A stretch of DNA of 64,000 nucleotides from Elysia crispata (Eukaryota > Mollusca > Gastropoda > Plakobranchidae), in the NCBI GenBank assembly GCA_033675545.1, contig JAWDGP010002507.1:599501-663500 (forward strand), given 5' to 3'. Positions 50,931-64,000 of this stretch are shown here, in pieces; the stretch's first letter is position 1, and the number at the start of each line of letters is the position of its first letter. The translations under genes were made by a program, and so were the position numbers. The notes under the pieces were generated by a model that saw nothing but the letters and a program-made list of their open reading frames with translations, did not search any database and was not told the origin of the DNA.

Positions 50931-51503
50931 ATTGTAATTTTTAAATGTGTGCTATTTCTAGTTTAAAATATGACGCCTAATATTTTGACTGTGTGAATAT
51001 CTTTCTCAGCAATTTTGTTCATAAAGAATTCATCTGAAAAACTGTGAATACTTCAAGTTTTTCCTCATCAATTTGTGTTTGAGACTGAAAAATATTTGAA
51101 AACTTTTCAATTTTAAAAAGCCTTTAAGTCTTTATTGTGAACTGATTAAAAACAACTATTGAATAAAATGACTTGTTTTAAAACTTCTTTCAATACCAAG
51201 ATATTGCAATTTTGCTGTTGTTAATTTATGAAACTTAAAAAAAAGATACACCAATTTTAAACTCCCTTGTGAACGACTGAAATAACAAAAAGCAAGTTTT
51301 GGTTAAAAAAATTAGGCATTCATTTCAATATGATTTTTAAAAAAAATTTGATACGATATTTTTATTTAAAGTTTGTCCTAAGATGTTGATAATTTTCCGT
51401 CAAAACCAAGAGTTTCCAAACGGTTTCTTACATTTTTAGCAGGAAAGTATTAATGCAAAACATAACGCCAATGTTCAACGCAGTCAAGATAGTGGTGCTG
51501 CTG
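50931..51503. other. FREP 3' flank, nothing else recognised
   Basis: AT-rich sequence, possibly the end of the 3' UTR, leading into the (TAC)n array. Confidence 0.5.
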
Positions 51504-51988
<485 letters not shown>

Positions 51989-52169
51989 CCTTTTGAATCT
52001 TAAAAAGTGGCTTGGACATAGACTGTAAATCTAGGGTCTAGATATTAACAGTGTACCACTCAAAACAAAAATTTAACGTGTAGGTCTGGATAGATCTCGT
52101 TTTTACTTTAAGGCATATAATTTTGAAAGAAATTATCCTAAGTTTAGATCTTGTATTTAAAGTAAGAAT

Positions 52170-52313
52170 AATCGGTGAATGGAAGAGGCCCACATCTACA
52201 AAAGAGAGAAATACCTAAACCTGACCAAAGAGCTAGAATATACCGGCTACAAAGCTGTGGTGATGCCCGTTGAGGTTGGTGCCAGAGGATTCGTAGGATC
52301 ATCTGTCTACGAC
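52170..52313 (+). pseudogene. Older LINE fragment, left part, interrupted by the Ty3 insertion
   Basis: In-frame plus-strand translation gives EEAHIYKREKYLNLTKELE and then VVMPVEVGARGFVGSS. The last block, with its P-V-E-V-G-x-R-G-F core, is familiar from the C-terminal part of LINE ORF2-type proteins in invertebrates. A stop precedes the fragment, so it is a truncated relic. It ends at the CGAC target duplication and continues at 55726. Confidence 0.7.
52310..52313. other. Ty3 target site duplication, left copy (CGAC)
   Basis: CGAC directly precedes the TG of the 5' LTR and is repeated directly after the CA of the 3' LTR. Confidence 0.85.
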
Positions 52314-52511
52314 TGCAACGGTATGGCCTCTCTGGCATGTAATGTTTACCTTAATTAGCATTGAATCCTGGCATGGCTAGTCAGATAATAAAGATGGCGA
52401 TCCCGATGTAACAAACAATTCCAGCGTGCTGTACCTTGAATTATATGTGTTCGTGACTTTGTGGTTGTTTACGTAAATAAGAATAAGTCTCAACCACAAA
52501 GCATCACTACA
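52314..52511 (+). repeat. 5' LTR
   Basis: 198 bp, starts TGCAACGG and ends CATCACTACA. It contains AATAAA at 52387-52392. The sequence following it (TAGTGTCACAATAAAAC) should hold the tRNA primer site; I cannot assign the tRNA. Confidence 0.92.
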
Positions 52512-52563
52512 TAGTGTCACAATAAAACTTGACTGCCTGGAAATCTCGAGATCTATTCACTTA

Positions 52564-52958
52564 AAGTTAAAAGAGGTCTTGTGATTGATTTCAAACCACC
52601 AACACCATTCAACTTTCATGAGCCAGCGGAATAGTCAGCTTGGCGCTCGAGATTTGGACATTTTAGACTTGCGTCTAAACTATCTAAAGAAGATCAAGAG
52701 GTACAAGTAAGTGCTTTACTGTACTCTATGGGTCCCGAAGCAGAGAGGATCTACAGCAAATTTGAGCTGGCAGAAGGTGATAGGACATTTGACACAGTTC
52801 TATCCAAATTTGATGAACATTTTATCCCTCAGAGGAATATTATTCATCTCAGAGCACAGTTCCATCGTAGAGAGCAGCAATCCAAAGAAACTATTGAAGA
52901 ATATATAAGAGCTCTGTAATTATGAACTTTCGGAGCATGCAAACTTCCCAAACAAAGA
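52564..52958 (+). pseudogene. Ty3 gag (capsid) fragment
   Basis: Capsid-like reading with LLYSMGPEAERIYSKF and FDEHFIPQRNIIHLRAQFHR followed by EYIRAL, a block typical of invertebrate Gypsy gag. There is an in-frame TAG at 52632-52634 where Trp is expected and a frameshift just before 52917. Similarity ends at about 52955, where the pol part begins in another frame. The nucleocapsid zinc knuckle is missing. Confidence 0.8.
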
Positions 52959-54916
52959 AGCCGACGGTCGTGGAAGCTGATAGCTCATCCTATGGGCTTG
53001 GAGGTTGTCTCCTACAAGAATATGAGGAGGGACTTAGACCTGTCGCCTTTTGCTCTAGGTCATTATCCAACACAGAGCAGCGTTACGCTCAGATCGAGAA
53101 GGAATGTCTTGATTCAGTATGGGCCTGTGAGCGTTTTGACAGATATCTCATGGGACTAGACAGCTTCACACTCTACAGTGATCGCAAGCCACTGATTCCA
53201 CTAATCAATTCACAAGACTTGTCAGAAACTCCACTCAGATGTCAAAGGATGCTGATTCGCCTGCTGCGATACAAGCCTGTTGCAATACACCAGCCAGGCA
53301 AAATGATGGTTACGTCAGACACACTGTCTCGCAGCCCCGCCGCCTGTTCTCAGGAAACTTCCAATCTTCATGTAGACGTACGCTTCCATGTGTCGATGGT
53401 AACCTCGTCGTGGCCAGTTTCGGATGGAAAACTGAAGCAACTTAAAGAAGAGACACAGCAAAATGTGAGCCTGAGAACAGCCATCAACTACACTGTAATG
53501 GGATGGCCTACATACAAACAAGATGTCATGCTAGCGGCAAGAGACCTCTTTGACTTTAGAAATGAACTAAGTCTTTATGATGGACTTTTGCTAAGGGGAG
53601 ACAAAATTGTCATTCCATACTCCATGAGAGAAGAAATATTGGACCATATACACGATGGACACCTTGGCATTACCAAATGCAGAGAACGTGCAAACCAAGG
53701 TGTGTGGTGGCCCGGACTTTCCAAACAAATTCAAGATTGTGTGGCGATGTGTAAATTATGCATGCGGAAGAAGCCTGCACAACAAAGTGAGCCTCTGCTC
53801 CCTTCAACACTGCCTAATCGTCCGTTCCAGAGAATAGGAGTAGACCTATGCGAATTAAAAGGAAAGCACTTTCTAGTCTCAGTCGACTACTTTTCAAGAT
53901 ATATTGACATTTTACATCTCCAGTCCCTAACATCAGGTGCAATCATAAATAAGATGAAACCAATATTCTCACAAAATGGCATTGCGGAGACTGTATTATC
54001 CGACAATGGCCCTCAATTTGCGGCTAAAGAATTCCAACAGTTTGCCGAGGAATGGAACTTCCACCAAGCCACAAGCAGCCCTCACTATCCCCAGGCAAAC
54101 GGGGAGGCGGAAAGAGCCGTGCGATCAGCCAAAGAATTTCTACGCCAAAATGACCCACACTTGGCATTGCTCACTTACCGAGCTACTCCACTTCCTGCAC
54201 TAGGAGTGAGTCCCGCAGAACTCGCCTATGGTCGTCGACTACGAACAACCTTGCCAGCTGTCCCACAGACGCTTTCACCTCGCCCTGTAAACCACAATCT
54301 CATCCGAAACCGCGACATGGCAAACAAAACGTTACAGAAGAAATACTTCGACAGAAAAACATGTCACCTGCCAGATCTCGAGCCTGACGATCAAGTCCTC
54401 CTGAAGAAAGGAGAAGGTGAAAAAGGTTGGAACCAGCCAGGCGAAGTTGTAGGACAATGTGCACCTCGCTCCTACACCATAAGTACTCCTGATGGACAGC
54501 TGAGACGCAACAGAAAAAACCTCATGCTGCAGAAGACCCCGCACAAGAACCATCCAGAGGGTGGACTTCAGACAGCACCTGTACCGCAAGAACCTGCTCC
54601 CCCAATACCGTGGCCGGTGCAGAGTCCACGACAGATTCCTGTGATTCGACCAGCCTCGCCTGTTGAGCCTTCTCACCAGCCAGAGCCGTCTTCATCGTCA
54701 CCAGTGTCTGCGAAGATGCCAGCTGAGAATCAACTCAACCATATTGTACCAGATCTGGTAGGGCTGTCGTTAAGCCTATCAGATATCAGTGATTGTGTTA
54801 ACCTCCTCGTCGTAAAGACTTGGGGTAGGTTGCCTATGCAACGGTTAGGTTGTGTGTTTCTGAGCTCGAGGATAGAGAGCTCCCAAGAAATGTGTAATTC
54901 TTATGCTCGAGGTTAG
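52922..54916 (+). CDS. Ty3 RNase H-integrase open frame (664 codons), reverse transcriptase lost
   Basis: One uninterrupted frame. The first ~12 residues are out-of-frame gag read-through. RNase H follows, with VVEADSSSYGLGG (Asp20), EKECL and a YSDRKPL block near residue 87. Integrase comes next, with an HHCC-type zinc site (H242/H247, C277/C280), the first catalytic Asp in GVDLCE (308), Asp361 in SDNGPQF and Glu397 in GEAERA, which is exactly D-35-E spacing. A Pro-rich tail closes it. All catalytic positions look intact, but no protease or reverse transcriptase is encoded here. Any activity would depend on other copies. Confidence 0.9.
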   Translation: MNFRSMQTSQTKKPTVVEADSSSYGLGGCLLQEYEEGLRPVAFCSRSLSNTEQRYAQIEKECLDSVWACERFDRYLMGLDSFTLYSDRKPLIPLINSQDLSETPLRCQRMLIRLLRYKPVAIHQPGKMMVTSDTLSRSPAACSQETSNLHVDVRFHVSMVTSSWPVSDGKLKQLKEETQQNVSLRTAINYTVMGWPTYKQDVMLAARDLFDFRNELSLYDGLLLRGDKIVIPYSMREEILDHIHDGHLGITKCRERANQGVWWPGLSKQIQDCVAMCKLCMRKKPAQQSEPLLPSTLPNRPFQRIGVDLCELKGKHFLVSVDYFSRYIDILHLQSLTSGAIINKMKPIFSQNGIAETVLSDNGPQFAAKEFQQFAEEWNFHQATSSPHYPQANGEAERAVRSAKEFLRQNDPHLALLTYRATPLPALGVSPAELAYGRRLRTTLPAVPQTLSPRPVNHNLIRNRDMANKTLQKKYFDRKTCHLPDLEPDDQVLLKKGEGEKGWNQPGEVVGQCAPRSYTISTPDGQLRRNRKNLMLQKTPHKNHPEGGLQTAPVPQEPAPPIPWPVQSPRQIPVIRPASPVEPSHQPEPSSSSPVSAKMPAENQLNHIVPDLVGLSLSLSDISDCVNLLVVKTWGRLPMQRLGCVFLSSRIESSQEMCNSYARG

Positions 54917-55515
54917 AGCGTTTTCAAGTTATGTCTAATTAATCAGTTTGTTACAGTTAGTTATCTTAAAAGTCTCACCACTAGCAGAATACGTAATTGT
55001 CGTCACTTTAGTTCGAGGACAGAACTTGCATCGGGTCTTAATCTATCTTATACTTCTGCAAAAACTGATACCGGTACACTGTGTCAAGAACAATCAAAAT
55101 GTTCCTTAATTAATACGCCTACATGATTAACATTTTCTCAAGACTAGAGCCTCCTGATTCTAATGATATTAATTTTCTTTCAAGACATTGACTTCATGTT
55201 TTAGGGAATAATTTACTAAGAATCTTGGACACTCTTAGCTATAAATGACAATTTTATTCTTAAGCATAGCAATTCAGATGTTACTCAAACACTATATTAT
55301 AAATGTTATGGTATCTTCTGATCTAAAGTACATGTATGTAATTATAAAAAAACAATAAACAATAATGGCATTAAGTTAAATTTAACTATACAGATCATAG
55401 AATCTAGTAAAAAATAATTGGCTGCAAACTAAGATATTTAATTGGCACATATATGGAATGCAATGCATAAATGTTACATTATTTCCTTGTTCATGTAGAT
55501 ATGGGTTTAAAGACT
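54917..55515 (+). other. Ty3 non-coding 3' internal region
   Basis: AT-rich 600 bp between the integrase stop and the polypurine tract. There is no env-like frame. Confidence 0.6.
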
Positions 55516-55527
55516 AAAAGGGGAAGG
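55516..55527 (+). other. Ty3 polypurine tract
   Basis: AAAAGGGGAAGG abuts the 3' LTR start, the usual plus-strand primer site. Confidence 0.85.
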
Positions 55528-55725
55528 TGTAACCGTATGGCCTCTCTGGCATGTAATGTTTACCTTAATTAGGATTGAATCCTGGCATGGCTAGTCAGAT
55601 AATAAAGATGGCGATCCCGATGTAACAAACAATTCCAGTGTGCTCTACCTTGAATTATATGTGTTCGTGACTTTGTGGTTGTCTACGTAAATAAGAATAA
55701 GTCTTAACCACAAAGCATCACTACA
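55528..55725 (+). repeat. 3' LTR
   Basis: 198 bp, starts TGTAACCG and ends CATCACTACA. Same length as the 5' LTR, with 7 mismatches counted. Confidence 0.92.
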
Positions 55726-55870
55726 CGACCCTCTGACTAAACTTTCAATTTGTGGCAACAAAAGAACAAAAGCTCTAAAGTTACAGGTGGAAATAGCCGA
55801 AAACAGTTCCCGGTGGATCTGGAGCAGGAGAAATGAGAGGTTCCTTCATAAGGATTACAAATGCTCTAAA
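55726..55870 (+). pseudogene. Older LINE fragment, right part
   Basis: Begins with the second CGAC. Reading on in the frame set by the left part gives LTKLSICGNKRTKALKLQ and SSRWIWSRRNERF, the block that normally follows the EVGxRGF motif in these LINE proteins. The Ty3 element therefore landed within this sequence. The fragment fades into the adjacent SINE. Confidence 0.7.
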
Positions 55871-55871
55871 A

Positions 55872-55975
55872 ATGACCAGTTGGCGAAGTGGTATAGCGCC
55901 GGGATCAGCAATCCATCAAGAGATGAGGGTATGGGTGCGAATCTTGGCGCTGTGTAAAAATAATAAAAAAAAAAA
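55872..55975 (+). mobile_element. tRNA-derived SINE
   Basis: An A box TGGCGAAGTGG (55881-55891) and a B box GGTGCGAATCT (55934-55944) lie at tRNA-like spacing, followed by an A-rich stretch at about 55956-55975. The body may continue with the GC-rich sequence up to about 56050. The boxes resemble a tRNA head but the cloverleaf is degraded, so this is a SINE rather than a tRNA gene. Confidence 0.6.
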
Positions 55976-57133
55976 GATGACCTGGGTGCTGTCCGGCCCC
56001 CTTAGATTGTCAGAAGTTCAGGGCCGAAACACTTGCTACAAGGGGGGTTTCTTCTCTGAAGATTCCCTGTTATCTAATTCCCTAATGAGTTTCTACTTAT
56101 TTACTCTAAAACATGTACAGACACTTTAGAGCTGTTGCTGCCTACATTGTAGGCCTATTTCCCCAGTCCAGCTGTACTTACATGGTGTAGTTCTCACAAG
56201 CACCTTATTCTTTTAAAGAAATAGTAATCACATTTTTGCCTTGAATTTTCCAAAAGCAATATTTTAAATAATATTACCACTCCAATCTTAAGAGCAATAA
56301 TTTACAAATTTGTATGCCAAATTTGACGTGGCAAAGAGAGGGGGGGCGTTCAAATGCTCGGTTACATGGTCCTTAAGATTTGTATTTTTTCAGGTAATGG
56401 TCAGCCAAATGTTTACCTGAGAGCTTCAATCAAAGGTTGTGGCGATTAAGGCAGATAATTCTTTAATTTAACACGTTTCATGCTACCGATTACAATCAGC
56501 ATAGAAATAGAATCTAAGTGAGTGCTGAGTCTGCGTCTGCAATGTTAAAAAACTGAGCCTCAAGAAAGCCGAAATAGATTGGCATGCACTCAGATTTGAA
56601 ATATTTTATCTGGTTGACATCTGTGATAACAGTAAGATTCATACAATTAAGCACTGTTCTCAATAGGCTTAAGGTATCTTTTAATTCTTTAACAAGAATA
56701 GCGTGGTCGATTGTGTCTTAAGAAGCGGACAAGTCCAAAAAACGTCAATAGATAAATATACTTTATTTTCATAAAAAAAACAAAAACAAGCAGTTCATGA
56801 AAAATGCTGTGCTTTGTCCACCGATTGAAATACTGTTTTTAAAGAACTGATTTTTAGATGTGTGACCTAAGCCAGTTCTTTTTAAAGAGTTAGAGAAAGA
56901 GTCTATGTAGTAAATGAAGGTAAAGATTTCACCAATCGTGGTTACACCATGGAAAACCAGCTTAACACTCAATCGTTTGGCCTATTACAGGTAAAAGACG
57001 ATGATTGAAATAAGGCTAAATACATTCTTAATCTATGTACAGTGCTTCTCACATAATACCTGACAGCATTTGTTACGCAACGAATAATGAAATATTATTT
57101 AGTGTTCACTGTTTTTAAAGTACTGGTTAAATA

Positions 57134-57138
<5 letters not shown>
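55976..57138. other. Intergenic, nothing further recognised
   Basis: Possible SINE tail to about 56050, then AT-rich sequence with no supported gene. Confidence 0.45.
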
Positions 57139-57205
<67 letters not shown>

Positions 57206-57298
57206 TCTCTCTTCCCCCCACTCTCTCTCCCCCCCTCTCTCTCTCTCTTTCCCCCCTCTCTCTCTCTTCCCCTCTCTCTCTTTATTTCTCCTCTGTCA
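57139..57298. repeat. (TC)n microsatellite with C-rich interruptions
   Basis: About 60 bp of pure TC, then CT-rich sequence with short C runs. Confidence 0.96.
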
Positions 57299-57807
57299 AA
57301 CTTTACCGGAATCGGTCATACTGTGCTTTCGATTTTAAAATCTTTTGGTATGGGCAATAACGTCATTGCAGACAAGGATAAGTAAGAGATAGGAGAGAAA
57401 TTGAATAAGAAACTTCTAAAGTTGAATGGTTTGAACAAAAAAAAAAAGAAAAAAAAAACTAATTAAAGAATTTACAACTTCAACGTCTGTCTTATTTTAA
57501 ATAATTGATACTACGTCAACTTAAACCAGTTAGTACTAGCTCATTTTTATTACAGATATATGCTAATGTAGATAGGCTAGAAATATAACAGGATGGCAAA
57601 CTCGCATTATATAAGAAAAATCACCGCCAGAGCAGTATAAGGTAGCACGTACAATCCCACAGTTTTGTTCGCTAATTTACGTCTTATCCTATTTGAAGTA
57701 ACATGTAAAAATCTATAGTTCTATTAACATCTTGTGATATTTCTTGTGGTATAAGAACTATGCAATCACATAGTCGAATTCTCAAGTTAACATCGAGGGA
57801 AAAAAGC
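57299..57807. other. Intergenic, nothing recognised
   Basis: AT-rich with poly-A runs. Confidence 0.5.
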
Positions 57808-58230
57808 GGAGGAGGAGGAGGAAGAAGAAGAAGAAGAAGAAGAAGAAGAAGAAGAAGAAGAAGAAGAAGAAGAAGAAGAAGAAGAAGAAGAAGAAGAAGA
57901 AGAAGAAGAAGAAGAAGAAGAAGAAGAAGAAGAAGAAGAAGAAGAAGAAGAAGAAGAAGAAGAAGAAGAAGAAGAAGAAGAAGAAGAAGAAGAAGAAGAA
58001 GAAGAAGAAGAAGAAGAAGAAGAAGAAGAAGAAGAAGAAGAAGAAGAAGAAGAAGAAGAAGAAGAAGAAGAAGAAGAAGAAGAAGAAGAAGAAGAAGAAG
58101 AAGAAGAAGAAGAAGAAGAAGAAGAAGAAGAAGAAGAAGAAGAAGAAGAAGAAGAAGAAGAAGAAGAAGAAGACGAGGAGGAGGAGGAGGAGAAGGAGAA
58201 GAAAAAAGGAGAGGAGGAGAGGCAGAAAAA
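57808..58230. repeat. (GAA)n trinucleotide array, about 117 pure units with GGA edges
   Basis: Pure GAA from about 57821 to 58172, bordered by GGA-rich units on both sides. A homopurine tract of this length can form triplex DNA. Poly-Arg and poly-Phe frames are artefacts. Confidence 0.98.
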
Positions 58231-59861
58231 GGAAGAAATGGAGTAGGTTAAAACAGAAAATGAAATGGAAAAAACAGAAGAGGGAGATAGGAAAACAAGA
58301 TGAGAAGACGAAAGGAAAAACGAAGATACAAGAAAAGAGGAATAAAAAAAAATTTAAAATAATAATAAACTCGCCTCCACAGATCACTCTTTTTTTTGTT
58401 CTTTTCTTACCCTTGTGTTAATTATGATGAAAACTCCCCCTCAATTCGAAATGTAGACCATATAATTCTATCGATATATCAATATATCGGAGGATTATGA
58501 TGACTGACCTCGGATTCTCGCTTGTCCTCAGATTTTGAATCAAACCACTAAGACGTTTTGTGGTATGCAAATATTTACTTGTTGAATAATATAGAGACTA
58601 TGAAACTGTACCTATGTGCTGGCGACACCGAGTTAAAAACAACCACGTGTCGTTTATTATACCAAAAGGCTAAAAAGCGCATACATTATTAACTGTCAAA
58701 GTATGGAGTCCAGGGAATTGTTTTCTCTCGAGATTAGCCTTTTACGGTCACACCTGGTGCATGGAGAACAAAAAGGTATTCGACTGGATATTTTCACTCC
58801 GAGTGGCCATGATCCATTGCAAAGTTTATATTGTACAATTTTATTAAAAAAAAAAAAACCCAAAAAAAACCACCCCAAAAAACAAAAAACAAAACAAAAC
58901 AAAACATGAATTCAAATTAAAAATTGAAACACAGCATATTTCTGCAGCTCTTTGAAGATAAAGATCTATACGTTTGTTGGGTGAGAATTGTAAGTTGCGC
59001 GCAGAACAGTGCCTTCAATCTGGTCCAAAAGAAATTGATTATACAGGACGTTGCTTTTTTTTTTTTTTTTTTAATCAAATTCCCCCTCCAGTTAGTCAAG
59101 GACTTGCATAGTGAGCTTAGTTCAAGTTTAGTAAAAAAATCTCCAACATGAATAATACGTATATTGAAGAAAAACTACATCTATCCAATTCTAATACAAT
59201 CAGCAAAATTATAAAGCACGGGCTGTTGCTGGAAGCTTATAGAAATGACATTGTGCTAAATAAAGCACTTTTTCTTTTTTTGTTATCAGTCTCTAAAACT
59301 GGGCAATCCATTGGCCCGATTTCTTTGTGGCGACCACTTGTACTATAGTCCGATTCTGAGAAAATAGATTTGTTCATAAGTCTATTAGTACTGCATTAGT
59401 GTAAATAAATATTTAACATTCCCTATGACTCTCTCATGAATAGATAGTAATGTCCTACAAATAGCAATTTAAACATTACAGAAATGGATTATTACATTAA
59501 TAGTTACAGTCTTTATAATCTTTATAGCATCTGTCTTGTGAGAGGGCGGTTCCAGGGGAACAAAGCCCATTATCCTGATCGGGATTTTAAAAGTATCAAT
59601 GGCTGGAATAATTATTCATTGTATACAAGCAATGCACATCTGGACAAAATTCCAGTGATTGAACAGCTAGATCAATATTTAGAACAATAATGTAGTCTGA
59701 TAAAAAGACAGATGGAAAGAAAGGGTAAATCTTCGTAAGGGGTGGGGAGGGGGTAGGAGGGAGGAAATGAAAGAACCGGATAGAGAGATGGGGGAGGTGA
59801 ACCTTACAACCTCAGTAAGAGTGGAATCTGACCTCCTTTCCTCCACTGTTCTCAGAAAAGA
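58231..59861. other. Intergenic upstream of the secreted-protein gene
   Basis: A-rich then AT-rich sequence with long A and T runs (about 58846-58906, 59055-59073). Frames of 60-75 codons lack signatures. The last 200 bp is more purine-rich and leads into a TATA promoter. Confidence 0.5.
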
Positions 59862-59868
59862 TATAAAA
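59862..59868 (+). promoter_or_regulatory. TATA box of the secreted-protein gene
   Basis: TATAAAA within AGATATAAAAACAGG, about 30 bp before a likely start near 59893 and 62 bp before the ATG. This strong, compact promoter suggests high, regulated expression. Confidence 0.65.
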
Positions 59869-59929
59869 ACAGGCCAGAATCTCCCAACAAGACGTTCCTA
59901 GAACGACCTTTATCCACCAAACACCAACC

Positions 59930-62929
<3,000 letters not shown>

Positions 62930-63008
62930 TGACATATAAGAGTTATTTTACCACTGTTCTGTTGCTTTTCAGTTCTATAAATGTCCATCACTTGCTTAAA
63001 CTTCGAGT

Positions 63009-63014
63009 ATTAAA
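63009..63014 (+). terminator. Candidate poly(A) signal ATTAAA
   Basis: Common variant signal 80 bp after the TGA of the secreted-protein gene. It supports the 62885-62929 exon as a true end. Confidence 0.4.
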
Positions 63015-63364
63015 AGCTTGATTTCACAAATCGAACCTTTTACTTTTGCTTATAGTTACATTTGACTGTTATTTGGGTGATGTTTCCCTCCATGTATCTC
63101 CTATATACAAACTTTCAGTATTCCTCAGGCAATGCTCTGAGAACTATTTCTGGATACCCTTTGATTTGATATTTTCCTCTTTGATAACATTCATGAAATG
63201 TTAACTTTGATAGTATTCATTTTTTTCCAGTAATGTAGTCGATGGCCAATTCTCAAATTCTGATTCGCTTTGAACATGTACACAACCATCAAATTTGTCC
63301 TGGGTGCTGTGGCAGATGCGAACCATTATGATTATAATGTTACCATTATCTCCATCATTGGCAG

Positions 63365-63520
63365 GGTGAACCTAACGAATACTTCGATCCTCTCAACACG
63401 GGAGAGGAAGTCTGGCGTATTGCGTTCCGCGGCACTGCCAAGGTTGGAGAGCCGGCCTTTGCAGCGTACGAGGATGGCACTGGAGTGAAATCTACCGTGG
63501 AGGATGCTTGCAAGACACTG
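63365..63520 (+). CDS. Module exon of a second, diverged secreted-protein copy (partial)
   Basis: After acceptor GGCAG at 63364, 52 codons read with NEYFDPLNTG, VWRIAFRGTAKVG and GTGVKSTVEDACK. They are clearly related to exon 2 of the upstream gene (EEYFDVLGTG, WRLAFRGTA, GKGIPQDIEDGCK). It begins and ends in phase 0 like that exon; the donor is GTTAGG. The first cysteine of the module (GCSDW) is replaced by GEEVW. No convincing separate signal exon lies between 62930 and 63364. The exon either has an unseen first exon or is spliced from exon 62428-62662, whose phase also fits. Confidence 0.75.
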
Positions 63521-64000
63521 GTTAGGAAACTCACTTTCTCCCTCTCCCTGTCTCTCTCTTTTTCTTTCTTGCTCTTTCTGTCTCTGTCTCCCTCCAAGCT
63601 CTCTAGTTCCATGCAAATCCCCTTTTTACACTCATTATGAACCAAAGACTTCATATAGGGAATGGAAGAACAAAAAAAAATAAGATTATAGACTTGCAGG
63701 AAAAGCACATTATCTTTTTCTAATATAACCGTAAAAAGAGTTTGATTAAGCCCTGATTACAGGAAGGTTCTTCTACAACACATTATAATACATAAATTAA
63801 TCTTCAAGCAATTCTCTGATTGATCATTTAAGGTTTCAATATGTTTTACCTAGACATTTCTTGAGGGTGTGAAAATAAAGAATTGGAATGTCCTACTTGA
63901 TTCTCTAAGTGCATCCTTAAAAGGCTTGTTCTGCATTGGGTGCATGATTAAAACAAGATCAAACCCATTAAGAATGACAATCCATGATTTTCAAGGAAAA
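63521..64000 (+). other. Intron after the second-copy module exon, window end
   Basis: Begins with a pyrimidine-rich stretch (63535-63600) and becomes AT-rich. No further exon is visible before the window ends. Confidence 0.55.

Larger units (their letters stand above)
52314..55725 (+). mobile_element. Ty3/Gypsy LTR retrotransposon, internally deleted
   Basis: 3.4 kb element with two 198-bp LTRs (TG...CA) differing at 7 positions by my count, a 4-bp CGAC target duplication and a polypurine tract before the 3' LTR. The inside holds a broken gag piece joined to an open RNase H-integrase frame. The gag C-terminus, protease and reverse transcriptase are absent. RNase H before integrase, with a GPY-like region downstream, places it in Ty3/Gypsy. 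With no RT it cannot move alone. About 3.5% LTR divergence means the insertion is not very recent. Confidence 0.93.

Noticed and set aside
54332..54676. 114-codon minus-strand frame inside the Ty3 element
   Set aside because: Antisense shadow of the integrase tail.
55881..55950. Functional tRNA gene
   Set aside because: A and B boxes are present but acceptor and anticodon stems do not pair convincingly, and an A-rich tail follows. A SINE fits better.
57760..58387. Poly-Arg and poly-Phe proteins
   Set aside because: Translations of the (GAA)n array on either strand.
63270..63364. Signal-peptide exon for the second secreted copy starting at ATG 63276
   Set aside because: MYTTIKFVLGAVA looks mildly signal-like, but no consensus donor follows in a usable phase, so it is not claimed as an exon.

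Overview
The window reads as a piece of an AT-rich animal genome, almost certainly a gastropod mollusc. The evidence is intron-rich genes with GT/AG junctions whose phases agree, an Ig/coiled-coil/fibrinogen-domain lectin of the mollusc FREP type, a KDM1B-type histone demethylase, and a background of LINE, SINE, Ty3 and MITE-like debris with very long trinucleotide arrays. No searches were run. Gene models come from hand translation and splice-phase matching; family assignments come from motif recognition.

Layout: 0-2.7 kb is a decayed CR1-like LINE on the minus strand. 2.7-18.9 kb is non-genic and AT-rich, with a (GA)n array, a 41-bp minisatellite, two copies of a short TIR (MITE-like) element and a faint tRNA-SINE remnant. 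18.9-35.6 kb (+) is a 22-exon KDM1B/LSD2 gene with an unusual N-terminus made of four exons that each begin with the same 12-residue basic motif. 35.6-42.1 kb is intergenic, with a SINE-like remnant and a duplicated block near a TATA box. 42.1-50.9 kb (+) is a FREP gene: probable non-coding first exon, signal-peptide exon, Ig plus coiled-coil exon and four fibrinogen-domain exons, with introns full of satellite-like repeats. 51.5-52.0 kb is a (TAC)n array. 52.3-55.7 kb is a Ty3/Gypsy element with 198-bp LTRs and a 4-bp target duplication, inserted inside an older LINE fragment. A tRNA-derived SINE follows. 57.1-58.2 kb holds (TC)n and (GAA)n arrays. 59.9-62.9 kb (+) is a complete five-exon gene for a small secreted cysteine-containing protein of a family I cannot name, with a sharp TATA promoter. 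At 63.4 kb lies the first module exon of a second, diverged copy, which continues out of the window.

The three host loci have different jobs (chromatin demethylation, probable humoral recognition, unknown secreted product) and share no obvious regulation. The most interesting items are the fourfold exon repeat in KDM1B with its SUMO-consensus sites, the secreted module family with a terminal exon that may be skipped, the FREP locus with its repeat-laden introns, and the nested LINE/Ty3 insertion. The Ty3 copy has lost reverse transcriptase but keeps one open RNase H-integrase frame.
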